NCBI GenBank assembly: GCA_046347625.1
Contig: JAXMFU010000001.1
Span: 248,001 to 312,000 of the forward strand
DNA from: CAIMUS01 sp046347625
GTDB lineage: Bacteria; Pseudomonadota; Gammaproteobacteria; Competibacterales; Competibacteraceae
Direction of reading: 5' to 3'
DNA: 64,000 nucleotides
Shown: positions 33,638 through 43,123 of the stretch, one piece after another
Layout of the letters: each line of letters opens with the position of its first letter
Numbering within the stretch: position 1 is the stretch's first letter
Made by a program: the position numbers and the translations under genes
Notes under the pieces: model-generated
What the model saw: the letters and a program-made list of their open reading frames with translations, nothing else
Database searches by the model: none
Told to the model about the DNA's origin: nothing

Positions 33638-33667
33638 GTAGGATGGGCAACGCGGAGCGTGCCCATC
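33638..33667. repeat. GTAGGATGGGCA 30-bp palindromic element
   Basis: Single copy between ilvA and the TPR gene; same sequence as copies at 24037 and 25813-25927 apart from one or two bases. Confidence 0.8.
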
Positions 33668-33728
33668 GTACTTAACTACATCAGCGTGCCAAGCTATGGT
33701 TGACCAGCGCTAAGTTAATGATCGAGTT

Positions 33729-34244
33729 ATGAAGTACTTACGATTTGGCCTTCTTGGCCTGCTGTGCGCAATCCTGAGCCTGGTCCAGGCCCAGGAAGCG
33801 CCCGATTTAAACACCATCCAACGAATGGCGGCCGGCGGCAACCGGAATCAGGCCATCGATGCATTGAACAAACGCATCGGTGCCAATCCCGGAGATGTCG
33901 AGGCGGCGTTCCTCAAGGGGGTGCTGCTGCTGCAACAGGGCGATAAAAGCGGTGCCCGCGAGGTATTCCTGGATATCTCCCGGCGTTTTCCCCGACTGCC
34001 GGAGGCTTACAACAATCTGGCCGCTATCCATGCCGCCGATGGCGAATACGAACTGGCGCGTCAGACCTTGTTAAGCGCTATCGCCAATACACCCGATTAT
34101 GCCCCGGTTCGTGCCAATCTGGGCGACCTGTACATCAAGATGGCAATGGACGCTTACCGTGAGGCCCTTAAACTCAATCCCAACGACGCCTCCACCCAGG
34201 CCAGACTAAAAGCACTGGAACAGCTCTTTCAAGTCGAACGCTGA
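33729..34244 (+). CDS. TPR-repeat periplasmic protein
   Basis: A 171-residue protein with signal peptide KYLRFGLLGLLCAILSLVQAQ and about three tetratricopeptide repeats (NRNQAIDALNKRIGANPGDVEAAFLKGVLLLQQGDKSGA..., RLPEAYNNLAAIHAADGEYELARQTLLSAIANTPDYAPVRANLGDLYIKMA...). A protein-protein adapter in the envelope is likely; partners unknown. Its TGA overlaps the ATG of pncC by one base. Confidence 0.82.
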   Translation: MKYLRFGLLGLLCAILSLVQAQEAPDLNTIQRMAAGGNRNQAIDALNKRIGANPGDVEAAFLKGVLLLQQGDKSGAREVFLDISRRFPRLPEAYNNLAAIHAADGEYELARQTLLSAIANTPDYAPVRANLGDLYIKMAMDAYREALKLNPNDASTQARLKALEQLFQVER

Positions 34245-34750
34245 TGCTTACCACGGCAACCGATGCGGTTCTGTATAAGTTGGCCGAGCGTGTCGGCCGG
34301 AGGCTGTTGGCCCGTCACTGGCGACTGGCCTTGGCCGAATCCTGTACCGGCGGCTGGATCGCCAAGGTGATTACCGATGTGCCCGGCAGTTCCGACTGGT
34401 TCGAGCGAGGTTTCGTCACCTACAGCAATACCGCCAAGGTCGATTTGCTGGCGGTGCCACCGGTGCTGCTGGACAGCCATGGCGCCGTCAGCCGCGAGAC
34501 GGTGAATGCTATGGTAGTGGGTGCTCTGAGACACAGCCGGGCCGAGATAGCGGTGGCGGTCAGCGGTATTGCCGGCCCCACTGGCGGCAGTCCGGATAAA
34601 CCGGTGGGAACCGTATGGCTGGCCTGGGCGGTGCAAGACCGGCCCGGCCATAGCCGCTGTTACACGTTCCCTGGAGACCGTGAGGCCGTACGCCGCCAGA
34701 CAGTGGCCGCGGCATTGCAAGGAGTCGTGGAGTTGCTCGATGCCGGCTAA
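34244..34750 (+). CDS. pncC: Nicotinamide-nucleotide amidohydrolase (CinA C-terminal family)
   Basis: 168 residues forming a stand-alone CinA C-domain: LALAESCTGGWIAKVITDVPGSSDWFERGFVTYSNTAKVDLL and VAVSGIAGPTGGSPDKPVGTVWLAW. The enzyme deamidates nicotinamide mononucleotide for NAD recycling. This gene commonly precedes recA in gammaproteobacteria, as here. It overlaps the next gene, thpR, by 11 bp. Confidence 0.93.
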   Translation: MLTTATDAVLYKLAERVGRRLLARHWRLALAESCTGGWIAKVITDVPGSSDWFERGFVTYSNTAKVDLLAVPPVLLDSHGAVSRETVNAMVVGALRHSRAEIAVAVSGIAGPTGGSPDKPVGTVWLAWAVQDRPGHSRCYTFPGDREAVRRQTVAAALQGVVELLDAG

Positions 34751-35261
34751 ACCCCGTCGTCTGTTTCTGGCGCTATGGCCGGATGCCGACCTACGGGTGC
34801 AACTGGCCGCTCTGTCCGGGACACTCCCCGGTGGTCGTAAGGTACATCCGGACAACCTCCACCTGACTTTGGTTTTTCTGGGTGCCACCGACAATGAGCG
34901 CCTGCTGTGCTATGAACGGGCGCTGCGCGATTTGGCGGTTCCTCCGCTCACCTTACAACTGGACCGCCTTGCCGCCTGGTCCCGTTCCGGAATTTTATGG
35001 CTGGGTGCCAGCCGGGTACCGACGGAGTTGTCCAATCTTGTACAAGATTTAAACAACCGCTTGCAAGCCTGTGGCTTCAGTCCGGAGCGACGGTCTTTTC
35101 AGGCGCATATCACCCTGGCGCGCGATTTCGCCGGGCAAGTGCCGTCGGCTGGGCTGGAACGACCGCTGATCTGGCGGACCGAACAGATCGTACTGGCCGA
35201 ATCTCTGCAAACCGAGCGGGGCGTGCACTATAGCGTACTGGCGCGTTGGCCCAGAGTCTAG
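34740..35261 (+). CDS. thpR: RNA 2',3'-cyclic phosphodiesterase (2H superfamily)
   Basis: A 173-residue 2H phosphoesterase with the two H-x-T-x motifs HLTLVFLG (about His40) and HITLAR (about His123). It starts inside pncC at ATG 34740, matching the MPAKPRRLFLALWP beginning; longer in-frame starts overlap pncC further. Known activity is hydrolysis of 2',3'-cyclic phosphate ends of RNA; it was formerly called LigT. Confidence 0.9.
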   Translation: MPAKPRRLFLALWPDADLRVQLAALSGTLPGGRKVHPDNLHLTLVFLGATDNERLLCYERALRDLAVPPLTLQLDRLAAWSRSGILWLGASRVPTELSNLVQDLNNRLQACGFSPERRSFQAHITLARDFAGQVPSAGLERPLIWRTEQIVLAESLQTERGVHYSVLARWPRV

Positions 35262-35327
35262 GTGAGAAGACGTTTGTATGAGATAATGCATAGCTCTTGT
35301 TCAATGCAGCTTCTGGAGTTGTTTTAC

Positions 35328-36392
35328 GTGGACGACAACAAGCGTAAGGCTCTGGCTGCCGCTCTTACCCAGATCGAGCGGCAATTCGGCAAAGGCACGG
35401 TCATGCGTCTGGGAGACGCCGGCGTGGCCCGCGATATTGAAGTTATTTCCACAGGCTCACTAGGGCTGGATATCGCCCTGGGAGTCGGCGGCCTGCCGCG
35501 TGGCCGGGTCGTCGAAATCTATGGTCCGGAATCGTCGGGCAAAACCACCCTGGCCTTGCAGGTCGTCGCCGAGGCCCAGAAAGTGGGCGGCTGCGCCGCC
35601 TTTATCGACGCCGAGCATGCCATGGATCCGGTCTATGCCGCCAAGCTGGGCGCCAATGTGGACGATCTGCTGATTTCGCAGCCGGACACCGGCGAACAGT
35701 CCCTGGAGATCACCGATATGCTGGTCCGTTCCGGCGCCGTCGATGTGGTCGTGATCGATTCCGTGGCGGCTTTGACGCCCAAAGCCGAAATCGAAGGCGA
35801 AATGGGCGATTCCCATGTCGGCCTGCAAGCCCGGCTGATGTCGCAGGCACTGCGCAAATTGACAGCCAACATCAAACGCTCCAATACCCTGGTCATCTTT
35901 ATCAACCAGATCCGGATGAAGATCGGCGTGATGTTCGGCAACCCGGAAACCACCACCGGGGGCAACGCGCTTAAATTTTACGCTTCGGTACGCCTGGATA
36001 TCCGCCGGACCGGTGCTATCAAGAAAGGCGATGAGGTCATCGGCAACGAAACCCGCGTCAAGGTGGTCAAGAACAAAGTGGCGCCACCCTTCAAGCAGGC
36101 GGACTTCGAGATCCTCTATGGCGAGGGAATCTCCCGGTTGGGCGAAATCATCGATCTGGGCGCCAAGATCGGCCTGCTGGATAAATCCGGTGCCTGGTAC
36201 AGCTATAACGGCACCCGGGTCGGTCAAGGCAAGGACAATGTGCGGACCTATCTGAAAGAAAACCCGGAACTGGCCCGGGAACTGGAAACCAAGATTCGTA
36301 CCCATTACCTGACCAAGCCCGAAGACGTTCCCGAAGCGATTGCCGATGTCGATACCGATGTGGAAGAGGAAAACAGCCTCGAAGCTTCCTGA
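35328..36392 (+). CDS. recA: Recombinase A
   Basis: A 354-residue RecA. Starting with GTG at 35328 (GGAG 8 nt upstream) it begins MDDNKRKALAAALTQIERQFGKG as in other gammaproteobacteria. Walker A GPESSGKT is at 66-73, Walker B VVVIDSVAAL, the L2 loop FINQIRMKIGVMFGNPETTTGGNALKFYAS, and an acidic C-terminus (DVDTDVEEENSLEAS). It drives homologous recombination and LexA self-cleavage. I found no CTGT-N8-ACAG LexA box upstream, which is unusual if SOS control is present. Confidence 0.98.
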   Translation: MDDNKRKALAAALTQIERQFGKGTVMRLGDAGVARDIEVISTGSLGLDIALGVGGLPRGRVVEIYGPESSGKTTLALQVVAEAQKVGGCAAFIDAEHAMDPVYAAKLGANVDDLLISQPDTGEQSLEITDMLVRSGAVDVVVIDSVAALTPKAEIEGEMGDSHVGLQARLMSQALRKLTANIKRSNTLVIFINQIRMKIGVMFGNPETTTGGNALKFYASVRLDIRRTGAIKKGDEVIGNETRVKVVKNKVAPPFKQADFEILYGEGISRLGEIIDLGAKIGLLDKSGAWYSYNGTRVGQGKDNVRTYLKENPELARELETKIRTHYLTKPEDVPEAIADVDTDVEEENSLEAS

Positions 36393-36399
36393 ACCTCTG

Positions 36400-36834
36400 G
36401 TGGATGCCCGCGAGACAGGCATCCGCCTGCTCGCGCGGCGTGAGCATGCGGCGCTGGAGTTGCGCCGTAAGCTCCAGCAGCGCGGCTTTGCGCCGGCCGT
36501 TATCGAGACCGTATTACAGGAGCTTATCAAGGAAGGTCTGCTGAGCGACCAGCGCTATGCAGAGATTTATGCCCTCAGCCGGATCGACAAAGGCTACGGG
36601 CCATGGCGGATTCGACGGGAACTCTCGGAGCATGGAGTGTCAGAAGAAATAATTGTCGAGGTCCTCAAGAACTTCGAGAATGATTGGATGGCCAAGCTCG
36701 GTGCTTTACATCGCAAGCGGTTTGCCGCCTTACCACCTGATCATAGTGCCGAGCAGGCTGCACAGATTCGTTTTCTACGGCAACGGGGTTTTACCCTGGA
36801 GCAGATTAACCGTTTGTTTCAGAGCTTAAGATAA
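36400..36834 (+). CDS. recX: Regulatory protein RecX
   Basis: A 144-residue RecX, modulator of RecA filaments, 7 nt after recA. The core is ARREHAALELRRKLQQRGF, IKEGLLSDQRYAEIYALSRIDKGYGPWRIRRELSEHGVS and a third three-helix repeat ending RFLRQRGFTLEQINRLFQSL. A GTG at 36400 is the best start (DARETGIRLLARREH); an ATG-like start at 36340 would overlap recA by 53 bp. The exact start is uncertain. Confidence 0.92.
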   Translation: MDARETGIRLLARREHAALELRRKLQQRGFAPAVIETVLQELIKEGLLSDQRYAEIYALSRIDKGYGPWRIRRELSEHGVSEEIIVEVLKNFENDWMAKLGALHRKRFAALPPDHSAEQAAQIRFLRQRGFTLEQINRLFQSLR

Positions 36835-36844
36835 TACCAAGGTC

Positions 36845-39475
36845 ATGATCAGCAGCGCTGAACTCCGCCGTTTGTTCCTGAACTTCTTTCGTGACTGTGG
36901 TCACCAGGTGGTTCCCAGTAGCTCGCTGGTCCCTGGCAACGATCCCACCTTACTGTTCACCAATGCCGGCATGGTCCAGTTCAAGGACGTCTTTCTGGGC
37001 CGCGAGCATCGTCCGTATGTACGGGCCGCCAGCGCCCAGCGCTGCCTGCGAGCCGGCGGCAAGCACAACGATCTGGAGAACGTCGGCTATACCGCCCGGC
37101 ACCATACCTTTTTCGAGATGCTGGGCAATTTCAGCTTCGGCGATTACTTCAAACGTGAAGCCATTCGTTATGCCTGGGATTTTCTGGTGGATGTGTTAAA
37201 GCTGCCGCCGGAAAGGTTGTGGGTGACGGTTTTCGAGGACGATCGTGAAGCGGAGGATATCTGGCTGAAGGAACTGGGTATCGACCCGGCCCGTTTCGGC
37301 CGTATCGGTGCCAAGGACAATTTCTGGTCCATGGGCGATACCGGTCCCTGTGGACCTTGCTCGGAAATTTTCTACGATCATGGCCCGGCAATTGCCGGCG
37401 GACCGCCCGGTTCTCCCGACGAGGACGGCGACCGCTATATCGAAATCTGGAATCTGGTGTTCATGCAGTACGATCGTGCCGCCGATGGCACACTGACCTC
37501 GCTGCCCCGGCCCTCGGTGGACACCGGCATGGGTCTGGAGCGGCTGGCGGCGGTCATTCAGGGCGTACATAGTAATTACGAGATCGACCTGTTCCGCAAT
37601 CTGATCAAAGCCGCCGCCGCCGTCACCGGCACGACGGACTTAGGCGCCAATTCCCTGAAAGTCATTGCCGATCATCTCCGTGCCACCGCCTTTCTGATCG
37701 TGGATGGAGTTATGCCCGCCAACGAGGGACGAGGCTATGTCCTGCGCCGGATCATGCGCCGGGCCATTCGTCATGGCTATAAGTTGGGCGCCGATGGCGC
37801 CTTTTTTCACGAGCTGGTGGCACCGCTGGTGGCCGAAATGGGTCCCGCCTATCCGGAACTCCAAGGTTCGGAAGCGCAGGTCACCCGCATCATCGCCCAG
37901 GAAGAGGAGCGCTTTACCGGGACCCTGGAATATGGCATGCGCTTGCTGGAAGAGGATATCGCGCACCTGTCCGGCTCGGTTATTCCCGGCGATACGGTCT
38001 TCCGTCTATACGATACCTATGGTTTTCCGGTGGACCTGACCGCCGATATCGCCCGCGAGCGGGGCCTGCAACTGGATATGGCCGGCTTCGAGCAAGAGAT
38101 GCAGGCGCAGCGCGAGCGGGCCCGCGCCGCCAGCCGGTTCTCTGCTGTGACCGGTGCAACGATGCATGATGTTCCTCTTGATGTCAGCACGGCCTTCTGT
38201 GGTTACGATCGACTGGAGGACACTGCACGGGTCACCGCCCTGTTCCGTCAGGGCCGGCCGGTAACGGCCTTGCAGGAAGGCGAGGAGGGCATGGTGGTTC
38301 TCGACCGGACTCCCTTCTATGCCGAGTCCGGCGGTCAGGTGGGTGACAGCGGCTGGCTGCGCGGCGATAACGGGGAATTTGCCGTCAGCGATACCCGGAA
38401 ACAGGGCGACGGCGTCTATCTGCATTTCGGTCGGATGCAGCACGGCACCCTGATCACCGACAGCGCAGTCACCGCCCGGGTGGATGCCGCCAAACGCCAG
38501 GCCACGGCCTTGAATCACTCCGCTACCCATTTGCTGCACGCCGCCTTGCGGCAGGTCCTGGGGCCCCATGTCACTCAAAAAGGCTCGTTGGTCGATCCCG
38601 ACCGTTTACGCTTCGATTTTTCCCACCTGGAAGCCATGACAGCCGAACAACTGGTGGAAGTCGAACGGATCGTCAATGCCGAGATTCGCACCAACCATGC
38701 GGTGGAAACACAAATCATGCCGGTGGAGGAGGCCATGCAGGCCGGTGCAATGGCGCTGTTCGGTGAAAAATACGACGCCGAGGTCCGGGTGCTGCGCATG
38801 GGCGATTTCTCGACCGAACTCTGCGGCGGCACGCATGCCAGCCGCTCGGGCGATATTGGGCTTTTCAAGATCGTTTCCGAGAGCGGAGTGGCGGCGGGTA
38901 TCCGGCGGATCGAAGCGGTGACCGGCGAGCAGGCCCTGAACTATGTAGACGACTTGCAGCAGCGCCTGCGGCAGGTGGCACAACTGGTCAAAGGTGACCG
39001 CAGCAATATCGATGACAAGGTGCGACAACTGATCGATAAATCCCGCCGGCTGGAAAAGGAACTGGAACAACTCAAGGCCAAACTGGCCGGCAGCCAGGGT
39101 GGCGATCTTGCCGACCGGGCCATCGACGTGGCCGGTGTCAAGGTGCTGGCGGCAACGCTGGAAGGCGCCGACGCCAAGACCCTGCGAGATACCGTGGACC
39201 GCCTCAAGAACAAGTTGAAGACGGCCGCTATTGTGCTGGCCGCTGTGGAAGAGGGTAAAGTACGGCTGGTCGCCGGTGTGACCCTCGATCGGATCGACCA
39301 TATCCAAGCCGGTGAACTGGTCAACGAGGTCGCCCGGCAAGTGGGCGGCAAAGGTGGGGGGCGCGCGGATCTCGCGCAGGCCGGTGGTAACGATCCGACC
39401 CGGCTGGAAGCCGCCCTGCAAGCGGTGCCGGAGTGGGTCCGTAAGCGCCTGAACCAGGCCGTGGAACTGCGCTAG
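36845..39475 (+). CDS. alaS: Alanyl-tRNA synthetase
   Basis: An 876-residue class II synthetase. N-terminal catalytic part: LFLNFFRDCGHQVVPSSSLVPGNDPTLLFTNAGMVQFKDVFLG; the editing domain has HSATHLLHAALRQVLG and the zinc ligands of CGGTHASRSGDIGLFKI (about 660-676); a C-terminal coiled-coil and DHHA1 domain (GGKGGGRADLAQAGG near 837) follow. Length is the normal 875 or so. It starts 10 nt after recX. Confidence 0.98.
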   Translation: MISSAELRRLFLNFFRDCGHQVVPSSSLVPGNDPTLLFTNAGMVQFKDVFLGREHRPYVRAASAQRCLRAGGKHNDLENVGYTARHHTFFEMLGNFSFGDYFKREAIRYAWDFLVDVLKLPPERLWVTVFEDDREAEDIWLKELGIDPARFGRIGAKDNFWSMGDTGPCGPCSEIFYDHGPAIAGGPPGSPDEDGDRYIEIWNLVFMQYDRAADGTLTSLPRPSVDTGMGLERLAAVIQGVHSNYEIDLFRNLIKAAAAVTGTTDLGANSLKVIADHLRATAFLIVDGVMPANEGRGYVLRRIMRRAIRHGYKLGADGAFFHELVAPLVAEMGPAYPELQGSEAQVTRIIAQEEERFTGTLEYGMRLLEEDIAHLSGSVIPGDTVFRLYDTYGFPVDLTADIARERGLQLDMAGFEQEMQAQRERARAASRFSAVTGATMHDVPLDVSTAFCGYDRLEDTARVTALFRQGRPVTALQEGEEGMVVLDRTPFYAESGGQVGDSGWLRGDNGEFAVSDTRKQGDGVYLHFGRMQHGTLITDSAVTARVDAAKRQATALNHSATHLLHAALRQVLGPHVTQKGSLVDPDRLRFDFSHLEAMTAEQLVEVERIVNAEIRTNHAVETQIMPVEEAMQAGAMALFGEKYDAEVRVLRMGDFSTELCGGTHASRSGDIGLFKIVSESGVAAGIRRIEAVTGEQALNYVDDLQQRLRQVAQLVKGDRSNIDDKVRQLIDKSRRLEKELEQLKAKLAGSQGGDLADRAIDVAGVKVLAATLEGADAKTLRDTVDRLKNKLKTAAIVLAAVEEGKVRLVAGVTLDRIDHIQAGELVNEVARQVGGKGGGRADLAQAGGNDPTRLEAALQAVPEWVRKRLNQAVELR

Positions 39476-39579
39476 ACGGCGGTAGCATGCTGCAAAATTT
39501 TTATAAAAAAACAATTGAATACTTTATTTTTTGACCTGTTTGGTGTGTAATGAGCGCCTTTTAAGGAATACGAGGCCCT

Positions 39580-40821
39580 ATGTCTCTTATCGTACAAAAA
39601 TATGGCGGCACCTCGGTGGGCGGTATCGAGCGCATTGAGCGGGTCGCCGAAAAAGTCATCGGCTATCGTAACCGGGGTCACGATGTGGTCGTCGTCGTAT
39701 CGGCCATGAGCGGCGAGACCGATCGTCTGCTGGGGCTGGCCAGAGGCATCACCTCCCGTCCCAAGCCGCGGGAGTTGGACGTGCTGCTGGCCACCGGCGA
39801 GCAGGTCACTATCGCTTTGCTCTGTATCGCGCTGGAAAAGCGCGGTTATCCGGCCCGCTCTTATATCGGTTCACAAGTCCATATTCTGACCGACAGCGCC
39901 TTTAACAAAGCGCGGATCAAAGCTATCGAGTCCCGGCATATGCGCGCCGATTTGGAAGCCGGACGAGTGGTCGTGGTGGCCGGGTTCCAGGGTATCGACG
40001 AGCACGGCAATATCACCACCCTGGGGCGGGGCGGTTCCGATACCACCGCCGTAGCCCTGGCGGCCGCCCTGAAGGCGGCGGAATGCCAGATTTTTACCGA
40101 CGTCGATGGGGTCTATACCACCGACCCGCGCGTCGTGCCGGAGGCCCGTCGGCTGGAGCGCATCACCTTCGAGGAAATGCTGGAGATGGCCAGCTTAGGC
40201 TCCAAAGTCTTACAGATCCGGTCGGTGGAATTTGCCGGCAAATATAACGTTCCCTTGCGCGTGCTGTCTTCTTTCGAGGAAGGTGAAGGCACCCTGATTA
40301 CCTACGAGGAAGCAACCTTGATGGAAGAGCCTCTCGTTTCCGGCATTGCGTTCAGTCGTAACGAAGCCAAACTGACCATCCTGGGTGTCCCGGACCGGCC
40401 GGGTATCGCCTATAAGATTCTGGGACCGGTTGCCAACGAGAACGTTGAAGTGGATATGATTGTCCAAAATATCGGGCAGGATGGTACGACGGATTTCACC
40501 TTTACCGTGGGGCGCAGCGATTACGAGCGTTCTTTAGAAATTCTCAACACCCAGGCCAGGGAACTGGGCGCGCGCAAAGTAGAAGGCGACAACAAGATTG
40601 CCAAGATCTCCTTGGTGGGTGTTGGAATGCGTTCGCATGCGGGTATTGCCAGCAGGATGTTCCAGGCGCTGGCCACCGAGGGAATCAATATCCGCATGAT
40701 CTCCACGTCCGAAATCAAGATTTCAGTCGTGGTGGACGAAAAGTACCTGGAACTGGGCGTACGCGCCCTGCATGAAGCGTTTCATCTGGATCAAGCGCCC
40801 GGAACTGCCAGCCGGGCTTGA
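39580..40821 (+). CDS. lysC: Aspartokinase
   Basis: A 413-residue monofunctional aspartate kinase, first enzyme of the lysine/threonine/methionine branch. KYGGTSVGGIERIERVAEKV is the ATP-site start; GRGGSDTTAVALAAALKA and FTDVDGVYTTDPR complete the kinase; two ACT domains follow (about 265-410; GVPDRPGIAYKILGPVANENVEVDMIVQN) for lysine/threonine feedback. The size and the alaS-lysC-csrA order match Pseudomonas. A 104-bp AT-rich spacer precedes it, without a recognisable lysine riboswitch. Confidence 0.97.
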   Translation: MSLIVQKYGGTSVGGIERIERVAEKVIGYRNRGHDVVVVVSAMSGETDRLLGLARGITSRPKPRELDVLLATGEQVTIALLCIALEKRGYPARSYIGSQVHILTDSAFNKARIKAIESRHMRADLEAGRVVVVAGFQGIDEHGNITTLGRGGSDTTAVALAAALKAAECQIFTDVDGVYTTDPRVVPEARRLERITFEEMLEMASLGSKVLQIRSVEFAGKYNVPLRVLSSFEEGEGTLITYEEATLMEEPLVSGIAFSRNEAKLTILGVPDRPGIAYKILGPVANENVEVDMIVQNIGQDGTTDFTFTVGRSDYERSLEILNTQARELGARKVEGDNKIAKISLVGVGMRSHAGIASRMFQALATEGINIRMISTSEIKISVVVDEKYLELGVRALHEAFHLDQAPGTASRA

Positions 40822-40936
40822 TAATCCGACCTGTGAGTAATTTAATCGTGAAGTAGTAGGGACAGTCGGTAGTGGAGTTCTTGGAGACCCGCATAAATCC
40901 GGGCCTGGTCCTGCTAGCTGTTGGAAGGAGCACTAT

Positions 40937-41152
40937 ATGTTGATTTTGACTCGTCGAGTTGGGGAAACGCTGATGATTGGTGATGATGTCACCGTCACCG
41001 TGTTAGGCGTCAAGGGTAACCAGGTCCGCATCGGGGTCAATGCTCCCAAAGATATCGCCGTACATCGGGAAGAGATTTACGAGCGTATCAAACGAGAGCA
41101 GAGCCTGGCGGCTGAAAAGGCAGCACAAGCCGCCGGCAATCAAGTAGAGTAG
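40937..41152 (+). CDS. csrA: Carbon storage regulator CsrA/RsmA
   Basis: A 71-residue RNA-binding dimer: MLILTRRVGETLMIGDDVTVTVLGVKGNQVRIGVNAPKDIAVHREEIYERIKREQ is near identical to family consensus, including Arg44, with a 15-residue Ala-rich tail. It represses translation of GGA-containing leaders. GGAAGGAGCA upstream gives a very strong ribosome site. Location before tRNA-Ser is conserved. Confidence 0.97.
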   Translation: MLILTRRVGETLMIGDDVTVTVLGVKGNQVRIGVNAPKDIAVHREEIYERIKREQSLAAEKAAQAAGNQVE

Positions 41153-41218
41153 GGCCTTTACGAAGGCAGGGTTTAAGGGTATTCTTACTATTCTTCGATG
41201 CCTGCCCATATCGAATTG

Positions 41219-41312
41219 GGAGAGATGGCCGAGCGGCTGAAGGCGCTCCCCTGCTAAGGGAGTATGGGGTAAAAAAGCTCCATCGAGGGTTCGAATCCCT
41301 CTCTCTCCGCCA
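41219..41312 (+). tRNA. tRNA-Ser (anticodon GCT)
   Basis: A type II tRNA with acceptor GGAGAGA/TCTCTCC, anticodon stem CTCCC/GGGAG around CTGCTAA (anticodon GCT), a long variable arm and GGTTCGAATCC T-loop. CCA is encoded at 41310-41312. Confidence 0.97.
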
Positions 41313-41374
41313 CTTTCAAGGCGATGCTGATTGGCATTTTGCAGGTCAGCAGTGGTCTAAGTTTTTCAATTTAC

Positions 41375-41451
41375 GCGCCCGTAGCTCAGCTGGATAGAGT
41401 ACCTGGCTACGAACCAGGGGGTCGGGAGTTCGAGTCTCTCCGGGCGCGCCA
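41375..41451 (+). tRNA. tRNA-Arg (anticodon ACG)
   Basis: Acceptor GCGCCCG/CGGGCGC, anticodon stem CCTGG/CCAGG with loop CTACGAA (anticodon ACG, to be edited to ICG by TadA), T-loop GTTCGAGTC and encoded CCA. It follows tRNA-Ser by 62 nt and is likely processed from one transcript. Confidence 0.97.
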
Positions 41452-41460
41452 TCTTTCAAA

Positions 41461-41517
41461 AGGCTCAAGGTTAAAGGCTCAAGGCTAAAGCCACTAGCCA
41501 CTAGCCACTAGCTAAAG
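41461..41517. repeat. Composite heptamer array after tRNA-Arg
   Basis: About four GGCTCAA/GGTTAAA units followed by four CCACTAG units, starting about 10 nt after the tRNA CCA. Both alphabets occur side by side, as at 6260-6483 and 18742-18853. Confidence 0.92.
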
Positions 41518-41573
41518 TAAGGGAATTCAGTTCTATCTATGCCCGACTGTCCGGTATAGACCTTGCTAAACAC

Positions 41574-42887
41574 TTAAGAAGCCCCGCCGACAATCACGGT
41601 CAATAATTTGTCAGGATGGAGATGCCGCTGGAACGCCTGCCGGACCTGTTCCAGTGTCAGGGCATCGATTCTGGCGGTATAGGTTTGCAGATAATCCAGC
41701 GGCAACTGGTAAAAGCCGATAGACGCCAGCACCTGCACCAAATCGGCATTGCTGTCGATCCGCAGGGCAAAGCCGCCGGTAATGTTCTGTCGGGCCATCT
41801 GGAGTTCCGTCGCTGGGGGACCCTCCGCTACGAACGTCTGCAAAGTGGACTGTACCAGTTTGACGGCCGCTTCCGTCTGATCGGTGCGGGTTTGCAGGTT
41901 CACCATAAATGGTCCGGCCTGGCGCATCGGCGCAAAAGTGCTATAGACACTGTAGGCAAAACCCTGCTTTTCTCGTACCTCTTCGGCCAGTGTGGACACC
42001 AGGCCGTTGCCGCCCAAGACGTGATTGCCCAAATACAAGCTGTAATAGTCAGGATCGGTGCGGCTGATCCCCAGTTGCCCGATAAATACATGACTTTGAG
42101 TGGAAGGGTAAGGAATACGGATCGTTTTGGCTTCGTTCAGGGGAGGGGCCGGCGGTAGCGGTGGTGCCGCCTCGCCGGAGGGCAAGCCGCCGACCAGTGT
42201 ATTGGCGAGCCGCTCGGCGGCGGCGCGATCCAGGGCGCCGACGATGGCCACCACAGCATTGGCGCCTACATAATAGCGACGATGAAAGGACTGAACCTCG
42301 TCGCGTGTCAATGCCTTCAGGCTGTCCTCGGTGCCTTCCGGCGGTGAGGCATAAGGATATTTGCCGTACAGAGCCTCATAAAACGTTTTGCTGGCAATGG
42401 CCGCCGGGGATTGGGCGCGTTCCTGGAGGGCTACCAGCATCCGCTGACGCTCGCGTTCCAGTGCATCCGGTGCAAAGGCAGGTTCCCGTAGCAAGCGAGC
42501 GACTGTGGCGACCGCCGGATCGAGATAGCGTGGCTCGACCAGACTGCGCAGCGACAGCCAGGCCATATCCCGCAGCGCGCCGCTACTCAAGTCCGCACCT
42601 ACGCTGTCCAGGCGTTCCGCCACGGCATCGGCGGACAGATCCGCGGTGCCGCTTTCCAGCAGGTCGTTGGTCAACTGAGCCAGACCGGGTCGTGCACCGT
42701 CGCGGGCGGAACCGGCGTCGAAGACGATCTGCACATTGACCATGGGCAGTTCCGGCGCCGGTACGAAATAGACCCGTGCCCCATTAGCGGTAGTCCAGTT
42801 CTGGATAGGCGGCACGGCAAAGGCCGGCAGGGACAGCAGATACAAGCCCAGTACTGCGACCAGGCGGGTGGTGAACCCTCTACGCAT
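41574..42887 (-). CDS. M16-family peptidase-like protein, non-catalytic partner
   Basis: A 437-residue M16 (pitrilysin) protein with a signal peptide (RRGFTTRLVAVLGLYLLSLPAFA). The place of the zinc motif HxxEH is LAQLTNDLLESGT, so catalytic residues are absent. The C-terminal half keeps the substrate-side signatures (YVGANAVVAIVGALD, GGNGLVSTLAEEVREKQGFAYSVYS with the R/Y pair). It pairs with the active gene at 43121-44581, separated by a heptamer array: together they would form the heterodimeric periplasmic M16B peptidase. Confidence 0.9.
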   Translation of the reverse strand: MRRGFTTRLVAVLGLYLLSLPAFAVPPIQNWTTANGARVYFVPAPELPMVNVQIVFDAGSARDGARPGLAQLTNDLLESGTADLSADAVAERLDSVGADLSSGALRDMAWLSLRSLVEPRYLDPAVATVARLLREPAFAPDALERERQRMLVALQERAQSPAAIASKTFYEALYGKYPYASPPEGTEDSLKALTRDEVQSFHRRYYVGANAVVAIVGALDRAAAERLANTLVGGLPSGEAAPPLPPAPPLNEAKTIRIPYPSTQSHVFIGQLGISRTDPDYYSLYLGNHVLGGNGLVSTLAEEVREKQGFAYSVYSTFAPMRQAGPFMVNLQTRTDQTEAAVKLVQSTLQTFVAEGPPATELQMARQNITGGFALRIDSNADLVQVLASIGFYQLPLDYLQTYTARIDALTLEQVRQAFQRHLHPDKLLTVIVGGAS

Positions 42888-42926
42888 AATGAAACCTTTT
42901 TAAACTGCATCAATTCGGTGGTTATA

Positions 42927-43120
<194 letters not shown>

Positions 43121-43123
<3 letters not shown>

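Noticed and set aside
35460..36530. A 356-codon minus-strand frame opposite recA
   Set aside because: Antisense of recA with no recognisable domain.
39476..39579. Lysine riboswitch upstream of lysC
   Set aside because: The spacer is only 104 nt, AT-rich, and shows none of the conserved lysine-aptamer strings.
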